A stretch of 64,000 nt of DNA. It comes from Arenibacter algicola. Lineage in GTDB: Bacteria > Bacteroidota > Bacteroidia > Flavobacteriales > Flavobacteriaceae. Under the pieces are notes generated by a model, which was not told the origin of the DNA, did not search any database, and saw only the letters and a list, made by a program, of their open reading frames with translations. The position numbers were made by a program, and so were the translations under genes. Below, piece by piece: positions 8,259-16,662 of this stretch. Within the stretch, counting starts at the first letter, position 1, and each line of letters opens with the position of its first letter. The DNA lies in NCBI RefSeq assembly GCF_000733925.1, contig NZ_JPOO01000003.1, forward strand, positions 3,100,001 to 3,164,000. Reading direction: 5' to 3'.

Positions 8259-9575
8259 TCAATCGATAATGGCGTCGTAAAATACTTGCTGTACCGCGGA
8301 GCGGATATTGTATTTATAAATATTGGCATGTGCCCTGCTGGGGTATACCCGGTTGGACAGAAATATGTAAACCAATTGAGTTTTGGGATCTGCCCAAACA
8401 AAGGTTCCTGTAAACCCGCTATGTCCAAAACTGTCCGGACTGGCACTTGGTGCAGGATAGGAATCGGCCAGAGTGAGCTCATGGTTGTTTAGATCGGGCT
8501 TGTCGAATATTAGACCTCTTCTGTTTTCGTTTTCCGGATATTGTACTTTAGTAAATTCCTTCACCGTGGCTTCGGACAAATACCGTTTACCGTCGTAACT
8601 GCCATATTTCATGTACATCTGCATTATTTTCGCCAAATCTGTTGCCGATGCAAATAGTCCAGCGTTTCCAGAAACCCCTCCCAATAGGGCAGCGTTTTCA
8701 TCATGAACCCAATCCTTAGTAAGTTCATGTCTAAATAAAGTGTCTATTTCCGTGGGGACTATATTATTTTGATAGTTTTTGGTTTTGGGATTGAATCCCA
8801 TTGTAGTTGCCCCTATAGGAGCATAAAAGTCTTGGGTTACATAGGTTTCGTAATCCGTATTGGTAAATTTTGAAATGATTTCCGGATATAGCAAAAACGT
8901 AAGTCCGGAATATTTGTATTTTTTAATGTCGGATACTTTGGAGCTGTTGATCTTTCGGTATATTTTGTTCCTAAACCGATCCTTGATATAAATATTATCA
9001 TAGGCTTTGGTATTAAATCGACGACTAGGTTCGTGACGTACAAAACGATTTTTTACGGAACCATTTTTCTTCATCACCTCTTGAAGGAAAATTATGTAAG
9101 GTACCAATCCCGCCTGATGCGCAAAAACTTCCCTTATGGTCAGCTTCTTTTTATCCTTTCTATTTTTCCATTTAGGCCATAAGGTGCTAAATGGCGCATC
9201 CAGATCCAGCTTTCCTTCATCATGTAGTTTCATCAAGGCTGGTAGCGGCCCCATTATCTTGGTTACGGATGCCAGGTCATAGATATCCGTTAGGCTAACG
9301 GGCTGCACACTGTCATAGGTATGAAATCCATAGGCCTTATGAAAAATGATCTTGCTATTTTTGGCTACCAAGACCTGTGCTCCTGGGAAGGCTTCCTCTT
9401 TAATGGCAAAGGTCATTATGGAATCTACCTTGGAGTGGATGAACAATGAATCCATGCCTACAGCGGAGGGATTTTCATAGCTAAGTGCCTCAGGATTGGG
9501 TGATTGTGCGGATAAAAGTTGTGTATTAAAAATTATACTTAACAGTATAATAGCGGTATAATTACGTTTTTTCAT
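8259..9575 (-). CDS. Exported serine hydrolase, class C beta-lactamase-like
   Basis: About 438 residues with a signal peptide (MKKRNYTAII through LLSAQ). The penicillin-binding fold is shown by SVTK (Ser103-x-x-Lys106), a YSG tyrosine motif in the middle (KYKYSGLTF) and HSG (GHSGFTG) near the C-terminus. The YDLASVTK block and overall length resemble the AmpC-like half of the NagZ-beta-lactamase fusions of Bacteroidota, suggesting a periplasmic role in peptidoglycan-derived substrates rather than resistance; this is inference. The ATG at 9575 gives the signal peptide. A longer in-frame start would overlap the upstream DinB gene. Confidence 0.82.
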   Translation of the reverse strand: MKKRNYTAIILLSIIFNTQLLSAQSPNPEALSYENPSAVGMDSLFIHSKVDSIMTFAIKEEAFPGAQVLVAKNSKIIFHKAYGFHTYDSVQPVSLTDIYDLASVTKIMGPLPALMKLHDEGKLDLDAPFSTLWPKWKNRKDKKKLTIREVFAHQAGLVPYIIFLQEVMKKNGSVKNRFVRHEPSRRFNTKAYDNIYIKDRFRNKIYRKINSSKVSDIKKYKYSGLTFLLYPEIISKFTNTDYETYVTQDFYAPIGATTMGFNPKTKNYQNNIVPTEIDTLFRHELTKDWVHDENAALLGGVSGNAGLFASATDLAKIMQMYMKYGSYDGKRYLSEATVKEFTKVQYPENENRRGLIFDKPDLNNHELTLADSYPAPSASPDSFGHSGFTGTFVWADPKTQLVYIFLSNRVYPSRAHANIYKYNIRSAVQQVFYDAIID

Positions 9576-9585
9576 AGCGAATCGG

Positions 9586-10098
9586 TTACCAACCCACATA
9601 TTTTGGGGGTTCAATATTATTGAGATTTAAATATACAATTAATTGTCCCCGATGGTGGGTCACATGGTCCTGTAACAGATTTAAAATCTGTAATTTGGTT
9701 TTTTCACCTGCAAAAAATTCAACCTTTTCCGAAAGTACATCGGCAGAAGTGTTTTTCAAAATAGCGCTAACCCCATCAAATCCATCAACCAATAATTTTA
9801 TGGTTTCTCTTTTTGTTAATGGGGAATTGTTGCCACTGCCCGTCTCGCTTAATTGCCTGCCAAAATAGGTGCTGCTTAACCAATCCATATTGCTTTTTAT
9901 GTGTAGCAATTGATCTTGAAAATCTTTTTGTCTTTCAGTGGGTTTAAAATCATATTTCTCTTGCGGCATGGCCTCCGCAATGGCAACCAAATAGGATTTG
10001 GAATTCTCCCATTTTTCCAAAAAGGCGGGAATAACTATGTCTTGGGACTGTAAAGGGGTCATAAAAAGAACGATAAGTATAAAAAGAAAATCTTTCAT
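9586..10098 (-). CDS. DinB-like (YfiT-type) metal-binding helical protein, exported
   Basis: A 170-residue four-helix DinB-fold protein. Candidate metal ligands are the His in LLHIKSN and the DHVTHHRGQL pair in the last helix. The ATG at 10098 opens a short signal peptide (MKDFLFILIVLFMTPLQSQ), unlike many cytoplasmic DinB proteins. The family includes thiol-dependent transferases; function here is unknown. Its stop is 10 bp from the AmpC-like start, so they are probably co-transcribed. Confidence 0.8.
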   Translation of the reverse strand: MKDFLFILIVLFMTPLQSQDIVIPAFLEKWENSKSYLVAIAEAMPQEKYDFKPTERQKDFQDQLLHIKSNMDWLSSTYFGRQLSETGSGNNSPLTKRETIKLLVDGFDGVSAILKNTSADVLSEKVEFFAGEKTKLQILNLLQDHVTHHRGQLIVYLNLNNIEPPKYVGW

Positions 10099-10170
10099 AT
10101 GGCAATGACATAAATTAAGCGCTAAAATAGCATTTGGCAAGGCTTTAGGTGAAATGTTGTGGACCCTGTT

Positions 10171-11145
10171 TTATCCCAATACACGGACTACATCCTTGGC
10201 AAAGTAACTGGCAATAATATTGGCTCCGGCCCTTTTAATGGCCGTCAGCTGCTCCATCATTACCGCATCGTGATCCAGCCAACCTTTTTCGGCTGCGGCC
10301 TTTACCATGGCATATTCACCTGATACCTGGTATACCGCTACAGGAACATCCACCTCATTTTTTATTTCCCTTACAATATCCAAATAGCAAAGGCCGGGCT
10401 TTACCATAACGATATCTGCACCCTCATCAATATCCATTTCAGTTTCCTTAATAGCTTCAAACCTATTGGCATAATCCATTTGATAGGTCTTTTTATCCCC
10501 AAAACCTGGAGCCGAGTCCAAGGCATCCCTGAAGGGACCGTAGAAAGCACTGGCATATTTTGCGCTGTAGCTCATGATACCCGTATCTATAAACCCTTCG
10601 TCTTCCAAGGCCTCCCTTATACTTAGAATTCTACCGTCCATCATATCGCTGGGCGCTACAAAATCGGCCCCGGCTTCCGCATGGCTCACGCTCATACTGG
10701 CCAAAACCTCCACGGTATCGTCATTTACGATCTGTCCGTCCTCTACAATTCCATCATGGCCATAGGAGGAATAAGGGTCCAAGGCCACGTCGGTCATAAC
10801 CAACATGTCTGGACAGGTATTTTTAACTGTTTTAATGGCCCTTTGCATTAGGCCCTTGGGATTTACTGCTTCCTTGCCCTTATTGTCCTTTAAATGGTCC
10901 GGGACCTTAACAAAGAGTAGCACAGATTTAAGGCCCATGGCCCAAAGTTCTTTTACTTCCTTTTCCAAGAGATCCAAGCTATATCGGTAATAATTGGGCA
11001 TGGATGCAATTTCTTCCTTGACCCCTTTACCTTCAACAACAAAAAGTGGCACTAAAAAGTCGTTCGGCGAGATAATGGTTTCACGGACCAGAGATCTAAT
11101 GGCCTCATTGGAGCGTAGTCTTCTATTTCTTCTAAGTGGGTACAT
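10171..11145 (-). CDS. hemB: Delta-aminolevulinic acid dehydratase (porphobilinogen synthase)
   Basis: A 324-residue enzyme condensing two 5-aminolevulinate molecules to porphobilinogen. Schiff-base lysines are in SYSAKYASAFYGP and VMVKPGLCYLD. At the position where zinc enzymes have a Cys-rich motif, this one has DVALDPYSSYGHDG with no cysteine, the hallmark of the Mg2+-dependent subgroup. Length is typical. It is the last hem gene of the minus-strand block, 75 bp after YchJ. Confidence 0.97.
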   Translation of the reverse strand: MYPLRRNRRLRSNEAIRSLVRETIISPNDFLVPLFVVEGKGVKEEIASMPNYYRYSLDLLEKEVKELWAMGLKSVLLFVKVPDHLKDNKGKEAVNPKGLMQRAIKTVKNTCPDMLVMTDVALDPYSSYGHDGIVEDGQIVNDDTVEVLASMSVSHAEAGADFVAPSDMMDGRILSIREALEDEGFIDTGIMSYSAKYASAFYGPFRDALDSAPGFGDKKTYQMDYANRFEAIKETEMDIDEGADIVMVKPGLCYLDIVREIKNEVDVPVAVYQVSGEYAMVKAAAEKGWLDHDAVMMEQLTAIKRAGANIIASYFAKDVVRVLG

Positions 11146-11220
11146 TTTATGATTATTTTGAAATTCAAAGATAAAGGAACAAGTCCTAAATTTTATAAAT
11201 TGAATTGGTTAATCCTGTTA

Positions 11221-11607
11221 TTATTTCGCTAGGCCCAAATACATCCAAAGGCCTTTTTCCTTTACGAATTCCGACTTTTCATGAATGACATCCACCTTGC
11301 CATTTTCAAAAAAATATGCGTTAAAGGTAACAGTGCCATTTTGGTCGTTTATTTCTCCCTTTTCCCTGTCCAAAACTTCCAACCTGATCCAACTGACAGA
11401 TTTGGCCCAAGCTTCAATAGCTTTCTTTTCCTTAACAGGCCTGGTAGAGCTGTGGTGACTATCCATCAAGTAATTACCATTGCCCAATACAAAGGCGGAA
11501 TACCGGGAACGCATCAACTGTTCTGCAGTGGTTGCGGTTGAAATGTCTTTATGTGCCTTACCGCAGCAATCGGCATAGGGCTTATGGGATCCACAGGGGC
11601 AATTCAT
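11221..11607 (-). CDS. YchJ family protein with SEC-C zinc motif
   Basis: A 128-residue protein with an N-terminal SEC-C-like zinc knuckle (CPCGSHKPYADCCG, residues 3-16) and an NTF2/SnoaL-like domain. This is the UPF0225/YchJ family, whose function is not established. The second SEC-C motif found at the C-terminus of longer family members is missing. It is embedded between hemF and hemB in the same direction (gaps 52 and 75 bp), so it is probably co-transcribed with haem genes. Confidence 0.82.
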   Translation of the reverse strand: MNCPCGSHKPYADCCGKAHKDISTATTAEQLMRSRYSAFVLGNGNYLMDSHHSSTRPVKEKKAIEAWAKSVSWIRLEVLDREKGEINDQNGTVTFNAYFFENGKVDVIHEKSEFVKEKGLWMYLGLAK

Positions 11608-11659
11608 GTTTTTTCTTTAATAAATTATTTTTGGTCTAAGACGTTGGTATTAAAATTAG

Positions 11660-11827
11660 CTACTTCTTTTCCTCGTTCTTTTTTTGTTCCCGATGATTGG
11701 CCATAATGGTCTTTAGTCGCTCTTTCTGGGTTTCCTTCTCTTTTTTGAGTTTGTTCTTTTTTCGGTTGAGGAGTTTGGTGTGTTTTGCCTTGTTGACCGT
11801 ATTTTTTTCCTTGCCTTTTTTGCCCAT
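11660..11827 (-). CDS. Small lysine-rich protein (55 aa)
   Basis: ATG at 11827 to TAG at 11660 encodes 55 residues starting MGKKGKEKNTVNKAKHTKLL, with about a third Lys plus Arg and a probable charged helix over the C-terminal half. There are no cysteines and no membrane segment. It sits 19 bp after hemF and 52 bp before ychJ on the same strand. Short basic proteins of this type recur in flavobacterial genomes without assigned function; nucleic-acid binding is a guess from charge only. Confidence 0.6.
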   Translation of the reverse strand: MGKKGKEKNTVNKAKHTKLLNRKKNKLKKEKETQKERLKTIMANHREQKKNEEKK

Positions 11828-11846
11828 AGTACTTTGTTTAGCTATG

Positions 11847-12749
11847 TTATACCCAGTCTTTGGGCTTTTCCAATACCTTTAGCAAACGCTCTTCTTCACT
11901 TCCCTTATCCGGATGATGGTCATAAACCCACTGAACATGTGGAGGTAGGCTCATAAGGATACTTTCTATTCTGCCATTGGTCTTAAGCCCGAACAAGGTT
12001 CCCTTGTCATGAACCAAGTTAAACTCTACATAACGTCCACGACGGATTTCCTGCCAATCCCTTTGTTCTTTGGAGTAGGGCAAGTCCTTTCTTTTCTTAA
12101 CGATTGGCACATAGGCTTCCAAGAAGCTATTGCCCACTTCCGTTTCAAAATTATACCAATCTTCCATACTCATCTTATCGGTGGCTTTGCAATAGTCGTA
12201 AAATAGGCCACCGACACCCCGAGCCTCATTCCTATGGGTGTTCCAGAAATAATCGTCGCACTTTGTCTTATAGGTATTATAAAAATCTGGATTATGTTTG
12301 TCACATGCATCCTTGCAAACCTTATGAAAATGGCTGGCATCCTCATCAAACAGGTAGTAAGGGGTAAGATCTTGTCCGCCACCAAACCACTGGTCCACCA
12401 ATTGACCTTGCTTATCGTACATTTCAAAATAGCGCCAATTGGCATGTACGGTTGGCACCATTGGATTTTTTGGGTGAATAACAAGGCTTAGGCCACAGGC
12501 AAAAAAATCGGCATCCTGTACCCCAAAATAGTTTTGCATGCTTTTTGGCAGGGCGCCATGAACGGCAGAGATGTTTACACCGCCTTTTTCAAAAACAGCA
12601 CCATTTTCTATAACCCTGGATCGTCCACCTCCCCCTTCTGGTCTTTCCCAAAGGTCTTCTTTGAATTTGGCTAGACCATCCACCGCTTCCAATTTTGCTG
12701 TTATTGTATCTTGCAGTTGTTGAATGTATGCGTAAAATTTATCTTTCAT
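11847..12749 (-). CDS. hemF: Oxygen-dependent coproporphyrinogen-III oxidase
   Basis: A 300-residue enzyme that oxidatively decarboxylates coproporphyrinogen III to protoporphyrinogen IX using O2. Recognisable conserved blocks are GGGGRSRVI near the N-terminus, HANWRYFEM, FGGGQDLTPYYLF, RGVGGLFYDY and GRYVEFNLVHDKGT. Length matches the family. No radical-SAM HemN is seen in the window, so this step looks aerobic here. It follows EI24 by 252 bp of repeat-rich DNA and leads the hemF-55aa-ychJ-hemB group, which may have its own promoter. Confidence 0.97.
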   Translation of the reverse strand: MKDKFYAYIQQLQDTITAKLEAVDGLAKFKEDLWERPEGGGGRSRVIENGAVFEKGGVNISAVHGALPKSMQNYFGVQDADFFACGLSLVIHPKNPMVPTVHANWRYFEMYDKQGQLVDQWFGGGQDLTPYYLFDEDASHFHKVCKDACDKHNPDFYNTYKTKCDDYFWNTHRNEARGVGGLFYDYCKATDKMSMEDWYNFETEVGNSFLEAYVPIVKKRKDLPYSKEQRDWQEIRRGRYVEFNLVHDKGTLFGLKTNGRIESILMSLPPHVQWVYDHHPDKGSEEERLLKVLEKPKDWV

Positions 12750-12770
12750 ATTTTTGCTTTTCTTTTTTTT

Positions 12771-12997
12771 AAACCTTGCAGGTCTTGCCTCCTCTCAACC
12801 TGGCGGGTCATGTGCTTCGTCCTGTTGATTGCCTAACCTGCAAGGTCTTGGCGACCTTGTAGGTTTTGTTCCTTTGCTATCTACCGATCATCATTTTCTC
12901 CGTTTCATGTTTTTAGACCAACAAGGTTTTTAAAACCTTGCAGGTCTTGCCTCCTCTCAACCTGGCGCGTCCTGGGTTTTGGAAACCTTGCAGGTCT
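12771..12997. repeat. Intergenic repeat cluster built on ACCTTGCAGGT
   Basis: The gap between hemF and the EI24 gene carries two 39-bp direct repeats (12771-12809 and 12933-12971) differing at one base, plus a third partial copy (12983-12997, AAACCTTGCAGGTCT). Between them are an imperfect 13-bp inverted repeat (12835-12847 with 12853-12865, one mismatch) and a perfect 9-bp inverted repeat (12922-12930 with 12932-12940). The short palindromic units resemble interspersed elements common between flavobacterial genes. They may act as terminators or mRNA-end hairpins for the EI24 transcript. Confidence 0.8.
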
Positions 12998-13001
12998 CGT
13001 A

Positions 13002-13751
13002 TCAGCCAATTTCTCTTTCCAATTTCAAAAGTTCTACCGTCTTAACAGTGGCAGCCGTTACGGATAAAGGCAGAACCAAGATTACCCCGATTACGGGGAT
13101 AAAGAGAAAGAGCATAAATACAATGCCATTGCCAATGGCAACACCTTTGTTTCTGCTGACAAAGTTTATACTTTCACTATACTTAAAATGTCGCTCCAAA
13201 GTATAATCCATATTGCCAAATCCTGCATAAAACCCTTGAACCAGAAATAGTAGAATCGTTGATGCCAATCCTATTACTGGAATTAGACCGATCAATAATA
13301 TAGGAATGGTCAACAGGATTTCCATACCTAAATTTCTTAGGTTGATACGGATTCCGCGCCAGAGCTGTTCCATAAAATTGGTGTCTCTATGGTTTTGCGC
13401 AAGGTTTCCCAATAAATGGGCTTCTATTGTTTCGGATACCGGGCTCATAAAAGGTGCAGATAGGGCTAAAACAATGTGTTTGTAAAGGATGAAGCCCAAT
13501 ACAATTATTAGAATTCCGCCGAAAACACTGCTAATTCCACTTACAGTGTGTTTTCCCCAATCCCATACCCACCATTGTGAAAGAAATCCGCCAATATCAT
13601 CGGATAAGGCATAGGCCGATGAAAAAATGAGGATTGCTGTTGCCAAACTAATGAAGATGGGAGCCCAAAAATACTTCCATAGTCCCAATTGGGAGATAAT
13701 CTTCAAAGTGCCCGAATAGGCTTTTATACCACTAAGTATATTTTTAATCAT
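13002..13751 (-). CDS. EI24 domain (CysZ-like) integral membrane protein
   Basis: A 249-residue polytopic membrane protein with about four to six hydrophobic segments (near 25-48, 75-95, 140-175 and 205-235). It has the AFYAGFGNMDYTLERH-type EI24 block (here QGFYAGFGNMDYTLERH) seen in CysZ/EI24 proteins. CysZ of gamma-proteobacteria is a sulfate channel; the role in Bacteroidota is unknown. It sits between hemE (174 bp) and hemF (252 bp) in the same direction, so a link with porphyrin metabolism is possible but unproven. Confidence 0.75.
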   Translation of the reverse strand: MIKNILSGIKAYSGTLKIISQLGLWKYFWAPIFISLATAILIFSSAYALSDDIGGFLSQWWVWDWGKHTVSGISSVFGGILIIVLGFILYKHIVLALSAPFMSPVSETIEAHLLGNLAQNHRDTNFMEQLWRGIRINLRNLGMEILLTIPILLIGLIPVIGLASTILLFLVQGFYAGFGNMDYTLERHFKYSESINFVSRNKGVAIGNGIVFMLFLFIPVIGVILVLPLSVTAATVKTVELLKLEREIG

Positions 13752-13925
13752 ACTTTTGGTTTTGCGTAAGCGATTGCAGTGATATCCTTTTATTTTTTGG
13801 AATATTTTGAGATCCCCAGTTTAGAGCCCTTAATAAACAATACAACCGTTCCATAAAAATAAAAGATATAACGGAAAGCGCGACCCTTTTTGCCCTGAAA
13901 AGGGGAAGAAAGGGATACGCCCCTA

Positions 13926-14957
13926 TTATTTTTGACCGTACTCTTTTACCGCATCTATAAAGGCCTTGGCATTGTCCAAGGGTACATTGGGCAAGATTCC
14001 ATGTCCAAGATTCACCACATATTTATCCTTTCCAAATTCATTGATCATTTGAGTGACCATTTTTTTGATGACTGCTGGGGGCGAAAGCAATCTGGCAGGA
14101 TCAAAATTACCTTGCAGGGTAATATTACCACCGGAAAGGTAGCGGGCATTTCTTGCGGAACAGGTCCAGTCCACACCAAGGGCAGCGGCACCAGATTTGG
14201 CCATATCGCCCAACGCGAACCAGCATCCCTTTCCAAAAACAATTACTGGAGCCTCGTCTTTAAGGGCATCTATAATCTGTTGTATATATTGAAATGAAAA
14301 TTCTTGGTAATCTACTGGGGATAACATGCCTCCCCAAGAATCGAAAACCTGCACGGCATTTACGCCTGCTTTTACCTTTGCCTTTAGATAGGCGATGGTA
14401 GTATCTGTGATTTTTTGAAGTAGCTGATGAGCGGCCACTGGATTGGTAAAACAAAACTCCTTGGCCTTATCAAAGGTCTTGCTCCCCTGTCCTTGAACTA
14501 CATAGCAAAGGATGGTCCATGGGGAACCGGCGAAACCGATCAAGGGGATGTCGTTGTTCAACAGCTCTTTGGTTGCCTTAATGGCCTGCATAACATAATC
14601 CAGTTCCACGTTTACGTCCGGGACTATAACTTCATCTACTCCTTTTTGATCATGTACGGGCTTCGGCAGATATGGTCCAAAATTGGGCTTCATTTGTACC
14701 TCTATATTCATGGCCTGGGGAATTACCAGAATATCGCTGAACAAAATAGCGGCGTCCATGCCGTATCTGCGTATGGGCTGAACCGTAATTTCACTGGCCA
14801 GTTCAGGGGTCCTACAACGGGTAAAGAAGTCGTATTTCTCCCGTATGGCCATAAATTCAGGCAAATATCTTCCTGCTTGGCGCATCATCCAAACTGGAGG
14901 GCGCTCTACGGTTTCTCCTTTTAATGCTCTTAAGAATAAATCGTTTTTTAAACTCAT
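13926..14957 (-). CDS. hemE: Uroporphyrinogen decarboxylase
   Basis: A 343-residue enzyme converting uroporphyrinogen III to coproporphyrinogen III. The substrate-binding N-terminal motif WMMRQAGRYLPE is intact, as are the DILV loop Asp (LFSDILVIP), GFAGSPWT, FDSWGGMLSP and the C-terminal NLGHGILPNVP. Length is typical. It is the fourth hem gene of the hemACDE string, 85 bp after hemD. Confidence 0.97.
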   Translation of the reverse strand: MSLKNDLFLRALKGETVERPPVWMMRQAGRYLPEFMAIREKYDFFTRCRTPELASEITVQPIRRYGMDAAILFSDILVIPQAMNIEVQMKPNFGPYLPKPVHDQKGVDEVIVPDVNVELDYVMQAIKATKELLNNDIPLIGFAGSPWTILCYVVQGQGSKTFDKAKEFCFTNPVAAHQLLQKITDTTIAYLKAKVKAGVNAVQVFDSWGGMLSPVDYQEFSFQYIQQIIDALKDEAPVIVFGKGCWFALGDMAKSGAAALGVDWTCSARNARYLSGGNITLQGNFDPARLLSPPAVIKKMVTQMINEFGKDKYVVNLGHGILPNVPLDNAKAFIDAVKEYGQK

Positions 14958-15042
14958 AATTTATAGCTGTAATTATTGCCTAATTAATTTAACGTATTCC
15001 CTTTGATTGATTCAACAAGGTTCTCCGTTAAATAGGCTATAT

Positions 15043-15720
15043 TTAATTTATGTTAGTCCTACTGTATTCTACGGTCTTTTCCAAGACACTTTCTATCGTT
15101 GGTTTTTGGGCAATGATAATCCTTTTGACGTGCTTTTGAGCTTCAAAGGCAGTGGTGGTGCCAATGCAAAAAGCAACGCTATTTTTTATATTATTCTTGG
15201 CCGTATAGCTTTCTATACCACTAGGGCTAAAAAAAAGTATACCATCAAAATCGGTGCTAAAGGTAATGGGATTTGGATTATTTTGGTATACTATCTGTTC
15301 CTTAAATGTTACTTTATGTTTTGTTAGCAAGGAGGGAATTTCATTCCGTCGTTTGTCACCGCACAAGAATAAAAAAGATTCATTTGGATACTGATTTACT
15401 AAAATTTTTGCCAGTTCTGCTCCATAATTGGTCATTTTCAGGACATTTATGTCATTTTTTTCCAAAACCGACTTTGTTTTTTCGCCTACGCAAAATGCTG
15501 AATAATTAGCTTTTTTGACGTTTTGCGCGCCCATTGTTTGTAAAAAGGCCTTAACGGTATTCTGACTTGTGAATATAATATTTTTGAAATTTGGGTCTAT
15601 TGGTGTCGTTAGGTAGTCAATCGTAATAGCATCATATTCTTCAACTTTGATATCGGCATTGGTGAGGATAGATTTTTGGGAGGAGGTAAGGATTTTAGTG
15701 GATAGAATGGTCATGCTCAT
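15043..15720 (-). CDS. hemD: Uroporphyrinogen-III synthase
   Basis: A 225-residue protein of the poorly conserved HemD family, which cyclises hydroxymethylbilane to uroporphyrinogen III. Sequence signals are weak but typical: the IFTSQNTVKAFL block, the FCVGEKTKSVL stretch with the Gly-x-Lys-Thr turn, and the late FFSPSGIESYTA plus FCIGTTTAFEAQ motifs. Its position, 30 bp after hemC and before hemE, makes the assignment secure. Two ATGs lie at the start (codons 1 and 3). Confidence 0.9.
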   Translation of the reverse strand: MSMTILSTKILTSSQKSILTNADIKVEEYDAITIDYLTTPIDPNFKNIIFTSQNTVKAFLQTMGAQNVKKANYSAFCVGEKTKSVLEKNDINVLKMTNYGAELAKILVNQYPNESFLFLCGDKRRNEIPSLLTKHKVTFKEQIVYQNNPNPITFSTDFDGILFFSPSGIESYTAKNNIKNSVAFCIGTTTAFEAQKHVKRIIIAQKPTIESVLEKTVEYSRTNIN

Positions 15721-15750
15721 GGTGCTTAGGTTTCTAGTTGCCGAGCAGGG

Positions 15751-16662
15751 TTAGGCCAGTTCCTTTTTAATCTTCTTCATCATTTCCGTACCACCATTGT
15801 TCAATATTTCTAGGGCGCACAGTTTTCCAAAGTCGGTATAATCTTGGGATGAAATCGATTTTTTGATCGATAATTTCTGTGTCCCGTCCAAGGATAACAA
15901 TATACCTTCAAAATGGAGCTTGTCCTTTTCTATGTTGGCCAAGGCGCCAATGGGTGCGGTGCAACCCCCTTCCAATACTTGCAGAAACTCCCTTTCCACA
16001 TGGGTACATATATCCGTAGCAGAATGGTTCAACTTGTGGACGGCTTCTGTTGAAAACGCATCGTTTTCCATACTAACTACAACCATAGCTCCCTGAGCCG
16101 GGGCTGGAACCATCCAGTCCAAGTCTATATGGTTCTGGGGCAGTACTTCTATGCGCTCCAGACCTGCCTTGGCAAATATGGCTCCGTTCCAAGGATTGTC
16201 CTGAAGTTTTTGAAGTCGGGTGTTAACGTTTCCCCTGAGGTCTACCACCTTATGGGAAGGGTGCTTATTTAACCACTGGGCCTGTCTTCGCAAGCTTCCA
16301 GTGGCAATAGTGCCCTTGGAGTTTAAAAAATCCAAATCTTTATAGACTAGAATATCTTGGGTATTTGCCCTGGGTAGTACAGCACTTTGAACAATTCCCT
16401 TAGGTAGTCTCGTTGGTACATCTTTCATGGAATGCACCGCAATGTCAACCTTGCCATTGATCATGGCGATATCCAAAGTTTTGGTAAATATTCCGGTGAT
16501 ACCCAACTCGTACAAGGGCTTGTCCAAAAGCAGGTCCCCGGTAGATTTAACAGAAATTATTTGGGTCTTATAGCCAAGGGCTTCCAATTGATCCCGAACA
16601 GTATGTGCTTGCCATAGGGCCAACTGACTATCTCGGGTACCAATGCGTATTATTTTACTCAT
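15751..16662 (-). CDS. hemC: Hydroxymethylbilane synthase (porphobilinogen deaminase)
   Basis: A 303-residue enzyme assembling four porphobilinogens into hydroxymethylbilane. Conserved blocks are RIGTRDSQLALWQA, HSMKDVPTRLP with the catalytic Asp, TGSLRRQAQ, DLRGNVNTRL and EGGCTAPIGA, whose Cys covalently holds the dipyrromethane cofactor. The ATG overlaps the hemA stop by four bases (ATGA, 16659-16662), indicating translational coupling. Confidence 0.97.
   Translation of the reverse strand: MSKIIRIGTRDSQLALWQAHTVRDQLEALGYKTQIISVKSTGDLLLDKPLYELGITGIFTKTLDIAMINGKVDIAVHSMKDVPTRLPKGIVQSAVLPRANTQDILVYKDLDFLNSKGTIATGSLRRQAQWLNKHPSHKVVDLRGNVNTRLQKLQDNPWNGAIFAKAGLERIEVLPQNHIDLDWMVPAPAQGAMVVVSMENDAFSTEAVHKLNHSATDICTHVEREFLQVLEGGCTAPIGALANIEKDKLHFEGILLSLDGTQKLSIKKSISSQDYTDFGKLCALEILNNGGTEMMKKIKKELA

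Noticed and set aside
14427..14924. 165-codon plus-strand frame
   Set aside because: Antisense to hemE, whose product is unmistakable.
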